A stretch of DNA of 64,000 bases from DASSQJ01 sp963730165 (GTDB taxonomy: Bacteria > Actinomycetota > Actinomycetes > Actinomycetales > Dermatophilaceae). A program made the position numbers and the translations under genes. Position 1 is the stretch's first letter. Each line of letters opens with the position of its first letter. The notes beneath the pieces were generated by a model, which was given only the letters and a program-made list of their open reading frames with translations, made no database searches and was not told where the DNA came from. The DNA lies in assembly GCA_963730165.1 (NCBI GenBank), contig CAVSQS010000002.1, positions 496,001-560,000 of the forward strand, written 5' to 3'. Positions 34,400 through 43,224 of the stretch are shown in pieces.

Positions 34400-36240
34400 C
34401 GCGCGACCGCGATGTCGGCGAACTCGACGACACCCCCGAGGGCCGCGTTCGCCGACAGGTTGCGCACGTCGGAGCCGGCGACGTAGAGGGCCCGGCGCTC
34501 GGCCAGCCCGATGTAGGCGCCCTGCGACAGCAGCGAGGTGTCGATGGCGGCCCACTCCTTCTCGCGGGCGGCGGGGTCGGCCGTCGCCTCGGTCCTGGCC
34601 ATCCACGCGTTGAGGTCCTCGTCCTTCCAGTAGCCGTAGTCACGGCCGGGACCGGCGGAGGTCAGGTTGATGCTGCTGTCGAAGAGCGGGGGCAGGACCG
34701 TCGACGCCGAGGCCCACGCGGGCGCCCAGTTCGACCAGAGGACGTCGTACGTCGTCGCCACGTCGGCATCGCTGATCGTCGCGAAGTAGTCCTCGGTGAT
34801 GGGTTCCGGGGTCGGGTCGAACCCGGCCTCGCGCCATCCGGCGACGAGTGCTGCCATCGCCTTGTCGGACGAGGGCGTCGAGCGGTAGGCGACCGTGAAC
34901 GACACCGGGGCCTTCAGGCCGGACTCGGCGAGCAACCGCGTCGCGCGGGCGATGTCGCCCCGGTCGCCGGCACCGACGGGGTCCTCGTCGTGGGCGGCCG
35001 GCAGCACCTCGGGCAGCAGGGAGCGTGCCGGGTCGGCGGCGGTCGGGCCCCCGATGGCGGTGACGTAGGCCTCCCGGTTGGTGGCCGCGGCGAGGGCGAG
35101 CCGGGCCTTCTCCTTCGAGAAGACCTTGCTCTTGGTGTTGGGCACCAGGTAGTCGACCAGGCCGGTCCTGGGGTTGACCGAGCGCTCGTCGAGGCTCTGG
35201 ACCGCGGTGATGTGCTGCTGGATCGCCGGTGGCGCCGAGCCGAGCGACACCGAGACGCGGCCGGTCTCGCCGTCGGCCATGATCTGCTGTGCGACGGCCT
35301 GGGTGTCGAGGCCCTCCTGGTAGCGGATCTCGTCGGGGTAGGCCTTGCGGATCGGGTCCGTGGTCGCCGACCAGTTCGGGTTCCGGACGAACGTTCCGCC
35401 GCGACCGGGCTCCCACGTGCCCTGCAGCATGTACGGGCCGGCGGAGAAGACGTCGTAGGTGCCGTCCCCGCCCCGGTCGGCCGAGGCCTTGACCGGTCCG
35501 AACGCCGGTTGGCTCAGCATCTCGTTGAAGTCGGACAGCGGGCGGCTGAGCGAGAAGGTGATCGTGTTCCCGTCGCAGGAGACGGCCTTGTCGAAGGCCT
35601 GCTGACCCTTCTCGGCATCCTTCCCGGTCGCGTAGGGGCCCGCGTAGGTGCTCGTGCCGTCGGCCTCACGGGGGATGTCGAGCACCGCGAGCGCGTCCGT
35701 CGGGCCGCCGGTGATCTCGTCGGTCGCGAAGGTGCGCGAGATGCCGTAGGCGACCTCCTCGCACGTCACCGTGCTGCCGTCCTGCCACTTCACGCCGTCG
35801 CGGAGGGTGAAGGACCACGTCTTGAGGTCCTTGCTCGGCGTCCCGGTGTCCGTGGCGAGGTCGCCCACGAGCCGGGTCTGCTCCGCGACGTCGGTCGACG
35901 GCGCGTACGCGGTGAGGGTCCGCGCGAAGACGCGGCCGGCGAAGGCCATCTCCTCCCGCGTCGCGATGCGCTGCGGGTCCCAGGAGGTCACCGGCCCGAG
36001 CGACAGGGCGTCGAGGACGCCGCCACGGGTGTCGACCCGGTCGCCGACCGCGGAGGTGGGCAGGGTGTCGGGGGACGCCGTCGCCGTGTCTCGACCGGCG
36101 TACCACGCACCGCCCGCCACGACCGCCGCGACGAGCAGGACGGCCAGGGTGAGGACACCCAGCGGTGGCCGACGACGCCGGGACGCGCGGCGGGCGGCCC
36201 GGGTCGGCGCGTCAGGGGTGGGGTCCGGGGCCTCCGGCAC
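34396..36240 (-). CDS. family-5 solute-binding protein anchored by an N-terminal helix
   Basis: A 614-residue extracytoplasmic solute-binding protein (peptide/nickel type). After a basic start, a membrane helix at about 25-48 (LGVLTLAVLLVAAVVAGGAWYAG) has no lipobox Cys, so it appears to be a helix-anchored protein. Family-5 features follow: LSLGPVTSWDPQRIATREEM, WSFTLRDGVKWQDGSTVTCEE and a C-terminal LWSNWAPAWASASTVLPPLFDS. Start 36240 is 3 bases after the typA stop, whereas the full ABC importer lies divergently at 38.4 kb with its own binding protein. It may feed that importer; this is inference. Confidence 0.85.
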   Translation of the reverse strand: MPEAPDPTPDAPTRAARRASRRRRPPLGVLTLAVLLVAAVVAGGAWYAGRDTATASPDTLPTSAVGDRVDTRGGVLDALSLGPVTSWDPQRIATREEMAFAGRVFARTLTAYAPSTDVAEQTRLVGDLATDTGTPSKDLKTWSFTLRDGVKWQDGSTVTCEEVAYGISRTFATDEITGGPTDALAVLDIPREADGTSTYAGPYATGKDAEKGQQAFDKAVSCDGNTITFSLSRPLSDFNEMLSQPAFGPVKASADRGGDGTYDVFSAGPYMLQGTWEPGRGGTFVRNPNWSATTDPIRKAYPDEIRYQEGLDTQAVAQQIMADGETGRVSVSLGSAPPAIQQHITAVQSLDERSVNPRTGLVDYLVPNTKSKVFSKEKARLALAAATNREAYVTAIGGPTAADPARSLLPEVLPAAHDEDPVGAGDRGDIARATRLLAESGLKAPVSFTVAYRSTPSSDKAMAALVAGWREAGFDPTPEPITEDYFATISDADVATTYDVLWSNWAPAWASASTVLPPLFDSSINLTSAGPGRDYGYWKDEDLNAWMARTEATADPAAREKEWAAIDTSLLSQGAYIGLAERRALYVAGSDVRNLSANAALGGVVEFADIAVAR

Positions 36241-36243
36241 GGG

Positions 36244-38139
36244 TCAGTTCCTCCTCGCGCGGGCCGCGGCGCGGGCGCGCAGGGTCTGGTCGAGCTCCAC
36301 CTTGCGGATGCGGACGGCCTCGGGGGTCACCTCGACGCACTCGTCCTCACGGCAGAACTCGAGGGACTGCTCGAGGGAGAGCACGCGCGGGGGGGCGAGC
36401 CGCTCGAGCACCTCGGCCGTCGAGGACCGCACGTTGGTCAGCTTCTTCTCCTTGGTGATGTTGACGTCCATGTCGTCGGCCCGGGAGTTCTCGCCCACGA
36501 CCATCCCCTCGTAGACCTCGGTCGTCGGGGGGATGAAGAGCGTCCCGCGCTCCTGGAGGTTCATCATCGCGTAGGAGGTGGCCGAGCCCGCCCGGTCGGC
36601 GACGAGCGAGCCGGTCACCCGGGTCGTGATGTCGCCGAGCCAGGGCTCGTACCCCTCGAAGACGTGGTGGGCGATACCCGTGCCCCGGGTCTCGGTGAGG
36701 AACTGGGTCCGGAAGCCGATGAGGCCGCGCGAGGGGACGAGGAACTCCATCCGGACCCAGCCGGTGCCGTGGTTGGTCATCTGCTCCATCCGCCCCTTCC
36801 GGGCGGCGAGCAGCTGGGTGATCGACCCGAGGTACTCCTCGGGGGTGTCGATGGTGAGGCGCTCGACCGGCTCGTGCAGCGTGCCGTCGATCGTGCGCGT
36901 GACGACCTCGGGCTTGCCGACGGTCAGCTCGTAGCCCTCCCGGCGCATGGTCTCGACGAGGATGGCGAGCGCGAGCTCGCCGCGGCCCTGGACCTCCCAC
37001 GTGTCCGGGCGCTCGGTCGGGAGCACCCGCATCGAGACGTTGCCGACGAGCTCGCGGTCGAGCCGCTCCTTGACCAGGCGCGCGGTGACCTTGGCGCCGC
37101 GCACCCGCCCGGCCATCGGCGAGGTGTTCGTGCCGATCGTCATCGAGATCGCCGGCTCGTCGACCGTGATGAGCGGCAGGGGGCGCGGGTCCTCGGGGTC
37201 GGTGAGGGTCTCGCCGATGGTGATCTCGGGGATGCCGGCGACGGCGACGATGTCGCCGGGGCCCGCCTCCTCCGCGGGGCGGCGCTCGAGCGCCTCGGTG
37301 CGCAACAGCTCGGTGACCTTGACGGTCGTGACCGACCCGTCGCGCCGGCACCACGCGACCTGCTGGCCCTTGCGCAGGGTCCCGTTCTTGACCCGGAGGA
37401 GGGCAAGGCGGCCGAGGAAGTTCGAGGCGTCGAGGTTCGTCACGTGCGCCTGGAGCGGAGCCTCCGGGTCGTACGCGGGGGCAGGCACCGCCTCGAGGAT
37501 GGTGCGGAAGAGCGGCTCGAGGTCCTCCTCGGCCGGCAGCTCGCCGTCGGCGGGACGGGTCAGCGAGGCGCGCCCGGCCTTCGCGGAGGTGTAGACGACC
37601 GGGAAGTCGAGCTGGTCCTCATGGTGCTCGGCGTCCTCGAGCAGGTCCATGAACAGCTCGTAGACCTCGTCGACGACCTCCCCGATGCGGGCGTCGGGGC
37701 GGTCCACCTTGTTGATGCACAGGACGACGGGCAGCCGCGCCGTGAGGGCCTTGCGCAGGACGAACCGGGTCTGCGGGAGGGGGCCCTCGCTCGCGTCGAC
37801 GAGGAGGACCACGCCGTCGACCATCGACAGCCCGCGCTCGACCTCCCCGCCGAAGTCGGCGTGGCCCGGGGTGTCGATGATGTTGATCGTGACGCCGTCG
37901 GCGAGGCCCGCGTCGACCGCGGCCTTGCCGGCGTAGCGGATCGCGGTGTTCTTCGCGAGGATGGTGATGCCCTTCTCGCGCTCGAGGTCCCCGCTGTCCA
38001 TCGCACGCTCGGCGATGTGGTCGTGCTCGCCGAAGGCACCCGACTGCCAGAGCATCTTGTCGACGAGGGTCGTCTTGCCGTGGTCGACGTGCGCGACGAT
38101 GGCGACGTTTCTCAGGTCGTCGCGGCGGGTAGCAGGCAT
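36244..38139 (-). CDS. typA: ribosome-associated GTPase TypA/BipA
   Basis: A 631-residue translational GTPase. The G domain has AHVDHGKTT (16-24), DTPGHADFGGEV (G3) and NKVD (G4); the EF-G-like beta-barrel and domains III/V follow, then the TypA-specific C-terminal domain (TKEKKLTNVRSSTAEVLERL, LEFCREDECVEVTPEAVRIRK). It assists 50S assembly and growth under stress. GTG 38145 and ATG 38139 are in frame; a GAGACT hexamer 7 nt before ATG 38139 leaves the GTG upstream of the predicted transcript, so 38139 is preferred. It heads a run of five closely packed genes. Confidence 0.93.
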   Translation of the reverse strand: MPATRRDDLRNVAIVAHVDHGKTTLVDKMLWQSGAFGEHDHIAERAMDSGDLEREKGITILAKNTAIRYAGKAAVDAGLADGVTINIIDTPGHADFGGEVERGLSMVDGVVLLVDASEGPLPQTRFVLRKALTARLPVVLCINKVDRPDARIGEVVDEVYELFMDLLEDAEHHEDQLDFPVVYTSAKAGRASLTRPADGELPAEEDLEPLFRTILEAVPAPAYDPEAPLQAHVTNLDASNFLGRLALLRVKNGTLRKGQQVAWCRRDGSVTTVKVTELLRTEALERRPAEEAGPGDIVAVAGIPEITIGETLTDPEDPRPLPLITVDEPAISMTIGTNTSPMAGRVRGAKVTARLVKERLDRELVGNVSMRVLPTERPDTWEVQGRGELALAILVETMRREGYELTVGKPEVVTRTIDGTLHEPVERLTIDTPEEYLGSITQLLAARKGRMEQMTNHGTGWVRMEFLVPSRGLIGFRTQFLTETRGTGIAHHVFEGYEPWLGDITTRVTGSLVADRAGSATSYAMMNLQERGTLFIPPTTEVYEGMVVGENSRADDMDVNITKEKKLTNVRSSTAEVLERLAPPRVLSLEQSLEFCREDECVEVTPEAVRIRKVELDQTLRARAAARARRN

Positions 38140-38146
38140 ACCCACC

Positions 38147-38152
38147 AGTCTC
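38147..38152 (-). promoter_or_regulatory. possible leaderless-type -10 of typA
   Basis: GAGACT on the minus strand, 7 nt before ATG 38139. It matches only NANNNT, so it is weaker than other examples in the window. Confidence 0.35.
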
Positions 38153-38261
38153 TCAGGGATTGCGGCCCCCGCCGAATCGGGTGTAAGGGCGTTCTCAGCG
38201 CGGGGCGGAGGATCTCCGGTGGTCGTTGGGTCTCAGTTGGGTAACCACTGGCGTCACGCCG

Positions 38262-38289
38262 TTGCGGACGGCGGAATTGCCGTTACTGT
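38262..38289 (+). promoter_or_regulatory. candidate promoter of the peptide ABC importer
   Basis: TTGCGG (38262-38267), a 16-nt spacer and TACTGT (38284-38289). The start of the first gene is 105 bases downstream, leaving a long leader. Confidence 0.5.
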
Positions 38290-38393
38290 CCCCGCTTATC
38301 GGTCGACGGTCGCCCTCCCGGCGACGCGTCGCCGGACACCTCGGGCGTCCGACCCGGACGGTCGAGCGATGGCACCACCGAGCGAGGGACAAC

Positions 38394-40067
38394 ATGACAC
38401 TCAAGCGCAAGGTTCCGGTCGTCCTCGCGACGATCGCGGCCCTGAGCATGACGGCGTGCGCGCAGTCCGAGCGCGACTCCGGCGACTCCGGAGGGGCGAC
38501 GAGCGGGGACCTCAAGGACACCTTCACCTTCGGCGCCGCGGGCGCCCCGAAGCTGTTCGACCCGTTCTACGCCACGGACGGCGAGACCTTCCGCGTCACG
38601 CGGCAGATCCACCAGGGCCTGCTCGGCGTCAAGCCGGGCACCGCCGACATCGAGCCGCAGCTGGCCGAGAGCTGGGAGCCGTCCGACGACGGGCTGTCGT
38701 GGACCTTCAAGCTCCGCCAGGGCGTGAAGTTCAGCGACGGGACCGACTTCAACGCGGACGCCGTCTGCTACAACATGCAGCGCATGTTCGACCAGAAGGG
38801 CGCCGGCCAGCAGGCCGGCGAGTACTGGACGTACTTCTTCGGCAGCTTCAGCGACGACCCGGCCAACTCGCTGTACAAGTCCTGCGAGGCCAAGGACGCG
38901 AACACCGCCGTCATCAACATCACCCGGGTCACCTCGTCCTTCCCGACGATCCTCTCGCTCGACTCCTTCTCCATGCAGTCGCCGACGGCGCTGAAGGAGG
39001 GCGACGCGAACAACGTCCAGGCCCAGGGTGACGGCTTCACCTACCCCGCCTACTCGATGAACCCGGTCGGGATCGGCCCGTACAAGCTGGACAGTTACGA
39101 CGAGGCGAACAAGACCGTCACGCTCGTGGCCAACGACCAGTACTACGGGGAGCAGCCGAAGACGGCGAAGATCGTCTTCAAGATCATCCCCGACGAGAGC
39201 ACCCGCCGCCAGGAGCTCGAGGCGGGCTCGATCGACGGCTACGACCTGCCGAACCCGGTCGACTGGGCCGGACTGAAGCAGTCGGGCAACAACGTCGAGG
39301 TGCGCCCCGCGTTCAACGTCCTCTACATGGGTCTGAACCCGGAGCGGAACGAGAAGCTGAAGGACCTGCGGGTCCGTCAGGCGATCATGTACGCGCTCAA
39401 CCGCGACCAGATGGTCAAGACCCAGCTGCCCGAGGGCGCCACCGTCGCCTCGCAGTTCATCCCGGAGTCGGTGGCCGGCTACAACACCTCGCTGCAGCCG
39501 TACCCGTACGACCCGGAGAAGGCCAAGTCGCTCCTCAAGGAGGCCGGCGCCGAGGGCATGACCCTCACCTTCGCCTTCCCGACCGACGTCTCGCGGCCGT
39601 ACATGCCGGACCCGCAGAAGATCCACGACGCGTTCGCCAAGGACCTCGAGGCGGTCGGCATCAAGGTCGACACCGTCAGCAAGCCGTGGAACGGCGGCTA
39701 CCTCGACGACATCTCGAGCAACGGCGCCTACGACGCGTGGCTGCTCGGCTGGACCGGTGACTTCAACTCCGCGTACAACTTCCTCGGCACGTTCTTCGGG
39801 AACCTCAAGGAGAACGACTTCCACACGAGCGTCATGCCGTGGGGCAAGACCCTGTCGGAGGACCTCACCAAGGCCGACGGCACGGTCGACGAGCAGCAGC
39901 GCGACCAGATGTACCAGGACATCAACAAGCGGATCGCCGAGGAGTACCTCCCCGGCCTCCCGATCAGCCACTCCCCGCCGGCGCTCGTCGTCAGCGGCAA
40001 GGTGGAGGGCATGGTGGCCAGCCCGCTTACCGCCGAGCACTTCGACACCGTCACGGTCTCGAAGTGA
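38394..40067 (+). CDS. peptide/nickel-type ABC importer, lipoprotein binding protein
   Basis: A 557-residue family-5 binding protein. The signal peptide ends in a lipobox (LSMTAC, Cys22), so it is a lipoprotein on the outer membrane face. Family segments: APKLFDPFYATDGETFRVTR, LAESWEPSDDGLSWTFKLRQG and LRVRQAIMYALNRDQMVK. It is the first gene of a five-gene importer and should be the most abundant, consistent with the strong hairpin after it. The substrate (oligopeptide, dipeptide or nickel chelate) cannot be told from sequence. Confidence 0.92.
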   Translation: MTLKRKVPVVLATIAALSMTACAQSERDSGDSGGATSGDLKDTFTFGAAGAPKLFDPFYATDGETFRVTRQIHQGLLGVKPGTADIEPQLAESWEPSDDGLSWTFKLRQGVKFSDGTDFNADAVCYNMQRMFDQKGAGQQAGEYWTYFFGSFSDDPANSLYKSCEAKDANTAVINITRVTSSFPTILSLDSFSMQSPTALKEGDANNVQAQGDGFTYPAYSMNPVGIGPYKLDSYDEANKTVTLVANDQYYGEQPKTAKIVFKIIPDESTRRQELEAGSIDGYDLPNPVDWAGLKQSGNNVEVRPAFNVLYMGLNPERNEKLKDLRVRQAIMYALNRDQMVKTQLPEGATVASQFIPESVAGYNTSLQPYPYDPEKAKSLLKEAGAEGMTLTFAFPTDVSRPYMPDPQKIHDAFAKDLEAVGIKVDTVSKPWNGGYLDDISSNGAYDAWLLGWTGDFNSAYNFLGTFFGNLKENDFHTSVMPWGKTLSEDLTKADGTVDEQQRDQMYQDINKRIAEEYLPGLPISHSPPALVVSGKVEGMVASPLTAEHFDTVTVSK

Positions 40068-40109
40068 CCCGTCAGGGACACGCCCCCCGCTGATCCCGAT
40101 CGGCAACCG

Positions 40110-40153
40110 GTCGGTGGCCGCCTCGAAACGCTAGGTTCGAGGCGGCCACCGAC
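40110..40153 (+). other. 18-bp perfect hairpin between binding-protein and permease genes
   Basis: GTCGGTGGCCGCCTCGAA (40110-40127) pairs perfectly with 40136-40153 across an 8-base loop. It lies 42 bases after the binding-protein stop and 29 before the permease start. Such hairpins protect the upstream mRNA from 3' exonucleases or attenuate read-through, raising binding protein over permease. There is no T-run, so it is not a simple terminator. Confidence 0.8.
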
Positions 40154-40182
40154 GTCTGACCCCCTGCACCGAGGAGCCCCTG

Positions 40183-41193
40183 TTGGCGAGATTCATCATC
40201 CGGCGAGTCCTCCAGATGGTCGGGGTCGTGGTCGTCCTCTCCCTGCTGCTCTTCGTGTGGCTGCGCTCGCTGCCCGGGGGCACCGTCTCGGCCATCCTCG
40301 GCGAGCGGGCCACCCCGGAGACGCGCGAGGCGCTGACCCGGGCCTTCGGCCTCGACCAGCCGCTGCCCGTGCAGTACTGGAAGTTCGTCCAGCGCGCCGC
40401 CCAGGGCGACTTCGGGGTCTCGACCGGCGTCCTCCCCGGCCGCGACGCCCTCGACATCTTCCTCGCCCGGATGCCGGCGACGATCGAGCTGAGCTTCTTC
40501 GCGATGTCGCTGGCCATCGTGCTCGCGATCCCGCTCGGCTACCTCGCCGCCCGGCGCCGCAACACGCCCCCAGACACCGGGCTCGTCATCCTCTCCCTCA
40601 TCGGCGTCGCGGTCCCGGTCTTCTTCCTCGCCTTCATCCTCAAGTACCAGTTCGCCATCGAGCACTCGATCTTCCCGGTGTCCGGCCGCCAGGACCCCAG
40701 CCTGGGCTGCACCCGGGTCACCGGGTTCTTCGTCCTCGACGGGATCCTGACGCGCGAGTTCGACTGCAGCGCGGACGCGCTGTGGCACCTCGTCCTGCCC
40801 TCGGTGGCCCTGGCGACGATCCCCTTCGCCGTGATCTTCCGCATCACCCGCGCCTCGGTGCTCGACGTGCTGAACGAGGACTACGTCCGGACCGCCGAGT
40901 CCAAGGGCCTGATGGCGCGCACGATCCGGGGCCGGCACGTGATGCGCAACGCCCTCCTCCCGGTCGTCACGACGGTCGGCCTCCAGGTCGGCGGGCTCCT
41001 CGCGGGGGCGGTGCTCACCGAGAAGGTCTTCTCCTGGGGCGGCCTCGGGGACGCCCTGGCCACCGCGTTCGAGCGCCGCGACTACGCGGTCCTCCAGATC
41101 CTCATCCTCGCGGCCGCGGCGATCTACGTCGTCGTCAACCTCCTCGTCGACATCTCCTACGCCGTCATCGACCCGAGGGTGAGGACGCGATGA
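40183..41193 (+). CDS. ABC importer permease, DppB type
   Basis: A 336-residue inner-membrane permease with six helices. The N-terminal FIIRRVLQMVGVVVVLSLLLFVW and the cytosolic EAA-type loop (YVRTAESKGLMARTIRGRHVMRNALLP) are typical of the DppB/OppB subfamily. A loop around 165-195 includes CTRVTGFFV. Start TTG 40183, preceded by GAGGAG, is rare; no ATG or GTG gives a complete first helix. It is coupled to the next permease gene (ATGA overlap at 41190). Confidence 0.92.
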   Translation: MARFIIRRVLQMVGVVVVLSLLLFVWLRSLPGGTVSAILGERATPETREALTRAFGLDQPLPVQYWKFVQRAAQGDFGVSTGVLPGRDALDIFLARMPATIELSFFAMSLAIVLAIPLGYLAARRRNTPPDTGLVILSLIGVAVPVFFLAFILKYQFAIEHSIFPVSGRQDPSLGCTRVTGFFVLDGILTREFDCSADALWHLVLPSVALATIPFAVIFRITRASVLDVLNEDYVRTAESKGLMARTIRGRHVMRNALLPVVTTVGLQVGGLLAGAVLTEKVFSWGGLGDALATAFERRDYAVLQILILAAAAIYVVVNLLVDISYAVIDPRVRTR

Positions 41194-42197
41194 GCCCCGG
41201 GAACCCGATGAACCGCAAGAAGGACCGGATCGACGCGCTCGCCCGCACGGCCGGTCAGCCGGCGGCGGCCGGGTCGGGCGGCGGGAGCATCGCCGTCCTC
41301 GACGCGGGCAGCGTGGACGAGAAGCCGGGTGTCTCGCTCATCGCGAGCGCCTGGCGGCGGCTGCGCCGTGACCCGGTCTTCCTCATCGGGGCGACGATCA
41401 CCGTGGTGTTCGTCGTCCTCGCGATCATCTCCCCGTGGATCGCCCCGCACGACCCTGCCGCGGGCCTGCTCCTGGACAAGGTGCGTCCCGAGACGAACCC
41501 GGTGCCCGGGCCCGAACCCGGCTTCCCGCTCGGGGCCGACGACCGCGGCCGCGACCTGCTCTCCAGGCTCCTCGTCGGGAGCCGTCAGACCCTCGTCGTC
41601 GGTGTGTTCGCGACCCTCTTCGGACTTGTCGGTGGCCTGGTCCTCGGCACCCTCGCCGGCGCCCTCGGTGGCTGGGTGGACTCGGCCGTCATGCGGACCG
41701 TCGACGTCCTGCTCTCGATCCCCTCGCTGCTGCTCGCCTTCTCCATCGCGGCGCTCGCGAGCAAGCCGAGCCAGTGGACGGTGATCATCGCCATCGCCGT
41801 CGTGCAGATCCCCATCTTCGCCCGCCTGCTGCGGGGGTCGATGCTCGCCCAGCGCTCGAGCGACCACGTGCTCGCGGCGCGCTCTCTCGGCGTGACCTCC
41901 AACGCCGTCGTCTTCCGACACATGCTCCCCAACTCGCTGGGGCCGGTCATCGTCCAGGCCACGCTGGTCCTCGCGACGTCGATCATCGACGCGGCCGCCC
42001 TGGCCTTCCTCGGCCTCGGCAACCCGAGCGACGAGATCCCGGAGTGGGGCCAGATGCTCGGCCGGGCCCAGCAGTACATCTACGACCACCCCTCCCTCGC
42101 GATCTACCCGGCGCTGTGCATCATCACGGTGGCACTCGGCTTCACCCTGATGGGCGAGTCGCTGCGCGAGGCCCTCGACCCGAAGACCAGGAGGTGA
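41190..42197 (+). CDS. ABC importer permease, DppC type
   Basis: A 335-residue permease of the DppC/OppC subfamily. A long cytosolic N-terminus (1-65, Gly/Ala-rich) precedes FLIGATITVVFVVLAIISPWIAP; the periplasmic HPLGADDRGRD-type motif appears as FPLGADDRGRDLLSRLL, and the EAA loop is VLAARSLGVTSNAVVFRHMLPN. It pairs with the DppB-type subunit to form the transmembrane channel. ATG 41190 overlaps the previous stop, and the ATPase gene follows after 7 bases. Confidence 0.93.
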   Translation: MSPGNPMNRKKDRIDALARTAGQPAAAGSGGGSIAVLDAGSVDEKPGVSLIASAWRRLRRDPVFLIGATITVVFVVLAIISPWIAPHDPAAGLLLDKVRPETNPVPGPEPGFPLGADDRGRDLLSRLLVGSRQTLVVGVFATLFGLVGGLVLGTLAGALGGWVDSAVMRTVDVLLSIPSLLLAFSIAALASKPSQWTVIIAIAVVQIPIFARLLRGSMLAQRSSDHVLAARSLGVTSNAVVFRHMLPNSLGPVIVQATLVLATSIIDAAALAFLGLGNPSDEIPEWGQMLGRAQQYIYDHPSLAIYPALCIITVALGFTLMGESLREALDPKTRR

Positions 42198-42204
42198 CCG
42201 GCCG

Positions 42205-43224
42205 ATGACCGCGACGGCCTCCGCACCGCACCGCACCGGCCCCGGCGACGAGGCGCTCCTGTCGGTCCGCGACCTGCGGGTCACCTTCACGCGAGCGGGC
42301 GAGGAGCCCTTCACCGCCGTCGACGGCGTGAGCTTCGAGGTCCGGCCCGGCCAGACCGTCGGCCTGGTCGGCGAGTCGGGGTGCGGGAAGTCGGTCACCT
42401 CGCTGGCGATCATGGGCCTGCTCCCCAAGCGTGGCAACACCGTCGAGGGCCAGGCGCTCTTCGAGGGCACCGACCTCCTCGGCCTCCCCGCCGACCAGAT
42501 GCGGGACCGGCGCGGCCGCGACATCGCGATGATCTTCCAGGACCCGCTCTCCTCGCTCAACCCGGTCGTCCCCGTGGGCCGACAGGTCACCGAGGTGCTC
42601 GAACGGCACAAGAAGATGTCGCGCAAGGCCGCGACGCCGGTGGCGCGGGACCTCCTCGACCGGGTCGGCATCCCCGACCCCGACCGGCGCCTCAAGGACT
42701 ACCCCCACCAGATGAGCGGCGGGATGCGCCAGCGCGCGCTCATCGCCATGGCGCTCGCCTGCGAACCGCGGCTGCTCATCGCCGACGAGCCGACCACCGC
42801 GCTCGACGTGACGATCCAGGCCCAGATCCTCGCGCTGCTCAAGGAGCTCGTCGAGGGCACCGGCACCGCGCTCGTCATGATCACGCACGACCTCGGGGTC
42901 GTCGCCGGCCTCTGCGACGAGGTCAACGTCCTGTACGCGGGGCGGGTCGTCGAGCGGGGCCTGCGGCACGACCTGTTCGCGCAGCCACGGCATCCGTACA
43001 CCGCCGGCCTGCTCGGCTCCATCCCCCGCCTCGACGCCCCGCGCGGGGAGGAGCTGAACCCCATCCCGGGGTCGGTCGCCGACAACCTGCCGTGGGGCAA
43101 CGCCTGCGCGTTCGCGCCGCGGTGCTCGCAGCCGGTCGACGTGTGCACCGCGAAGACGCCGGCCTTCGAGGAGTCCGGCACCCGCGCGCTGCGGTGCCAC
43201 AACCCGGTGGGGAGCCCCCGATGA
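42205..43224 (+). CDS. ABC importer ATPase, DppD type
   Basis: A 339-residue ATPase. Walker A GESGCGKS at 56-63, Q-loop FQDPLSSLNP, signature MSGGMRQRALIA, Walker B LLIADEPTTALD and H-loop MITHDLGVV are all intact. The C-terminal peptide-transporter domain (GSIPRLDAPRG, then CAFAPRCSQPVDVC, part of the Cys motif of DppD/OppD) is complete. It should pair with the next ATPase to form the heterodimer powering import. Coupled to the next gene by ATGA. Confidence 0.93.
   Translation: MTATASAPHRTGPGDEALLSVRDLRVTFTRAGEEPFTAVDGVSFEVRPGQTVGLVGESGCGKSVTSLAIMGLLPKRGNTVEGQALFEGTDLLGLPADQMRDRRGRDIAMIFQDPLSSLNPVVPVGRQVTEVLERHKKMSRKAATPVARDLLDRVGIPDPDRRLKDYPHQMSGGMRQRALIAMALACEPRLLIADEPTTALDVTIQAQILALLKELVEGTGTALVMITHDLGVVAGLCDEVNVLYAGRVVERGLRHDLFAQPRHPYTAGLLGSIPRLDAPRGEELNPIPGSVADNLPWGNACAFAPRCSQPVDVCTAKTPAFEESGTRALRCHNPVGSPR

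Noticed and set aside
34990..38244. A 1084-codon open frame on the plus strand
   Set aside because: It lies opposite typA and the binding-protein gene, both with full family motifs. Its Arg/Gly/Asp-rich composition is that of antisense GC-rich frames.
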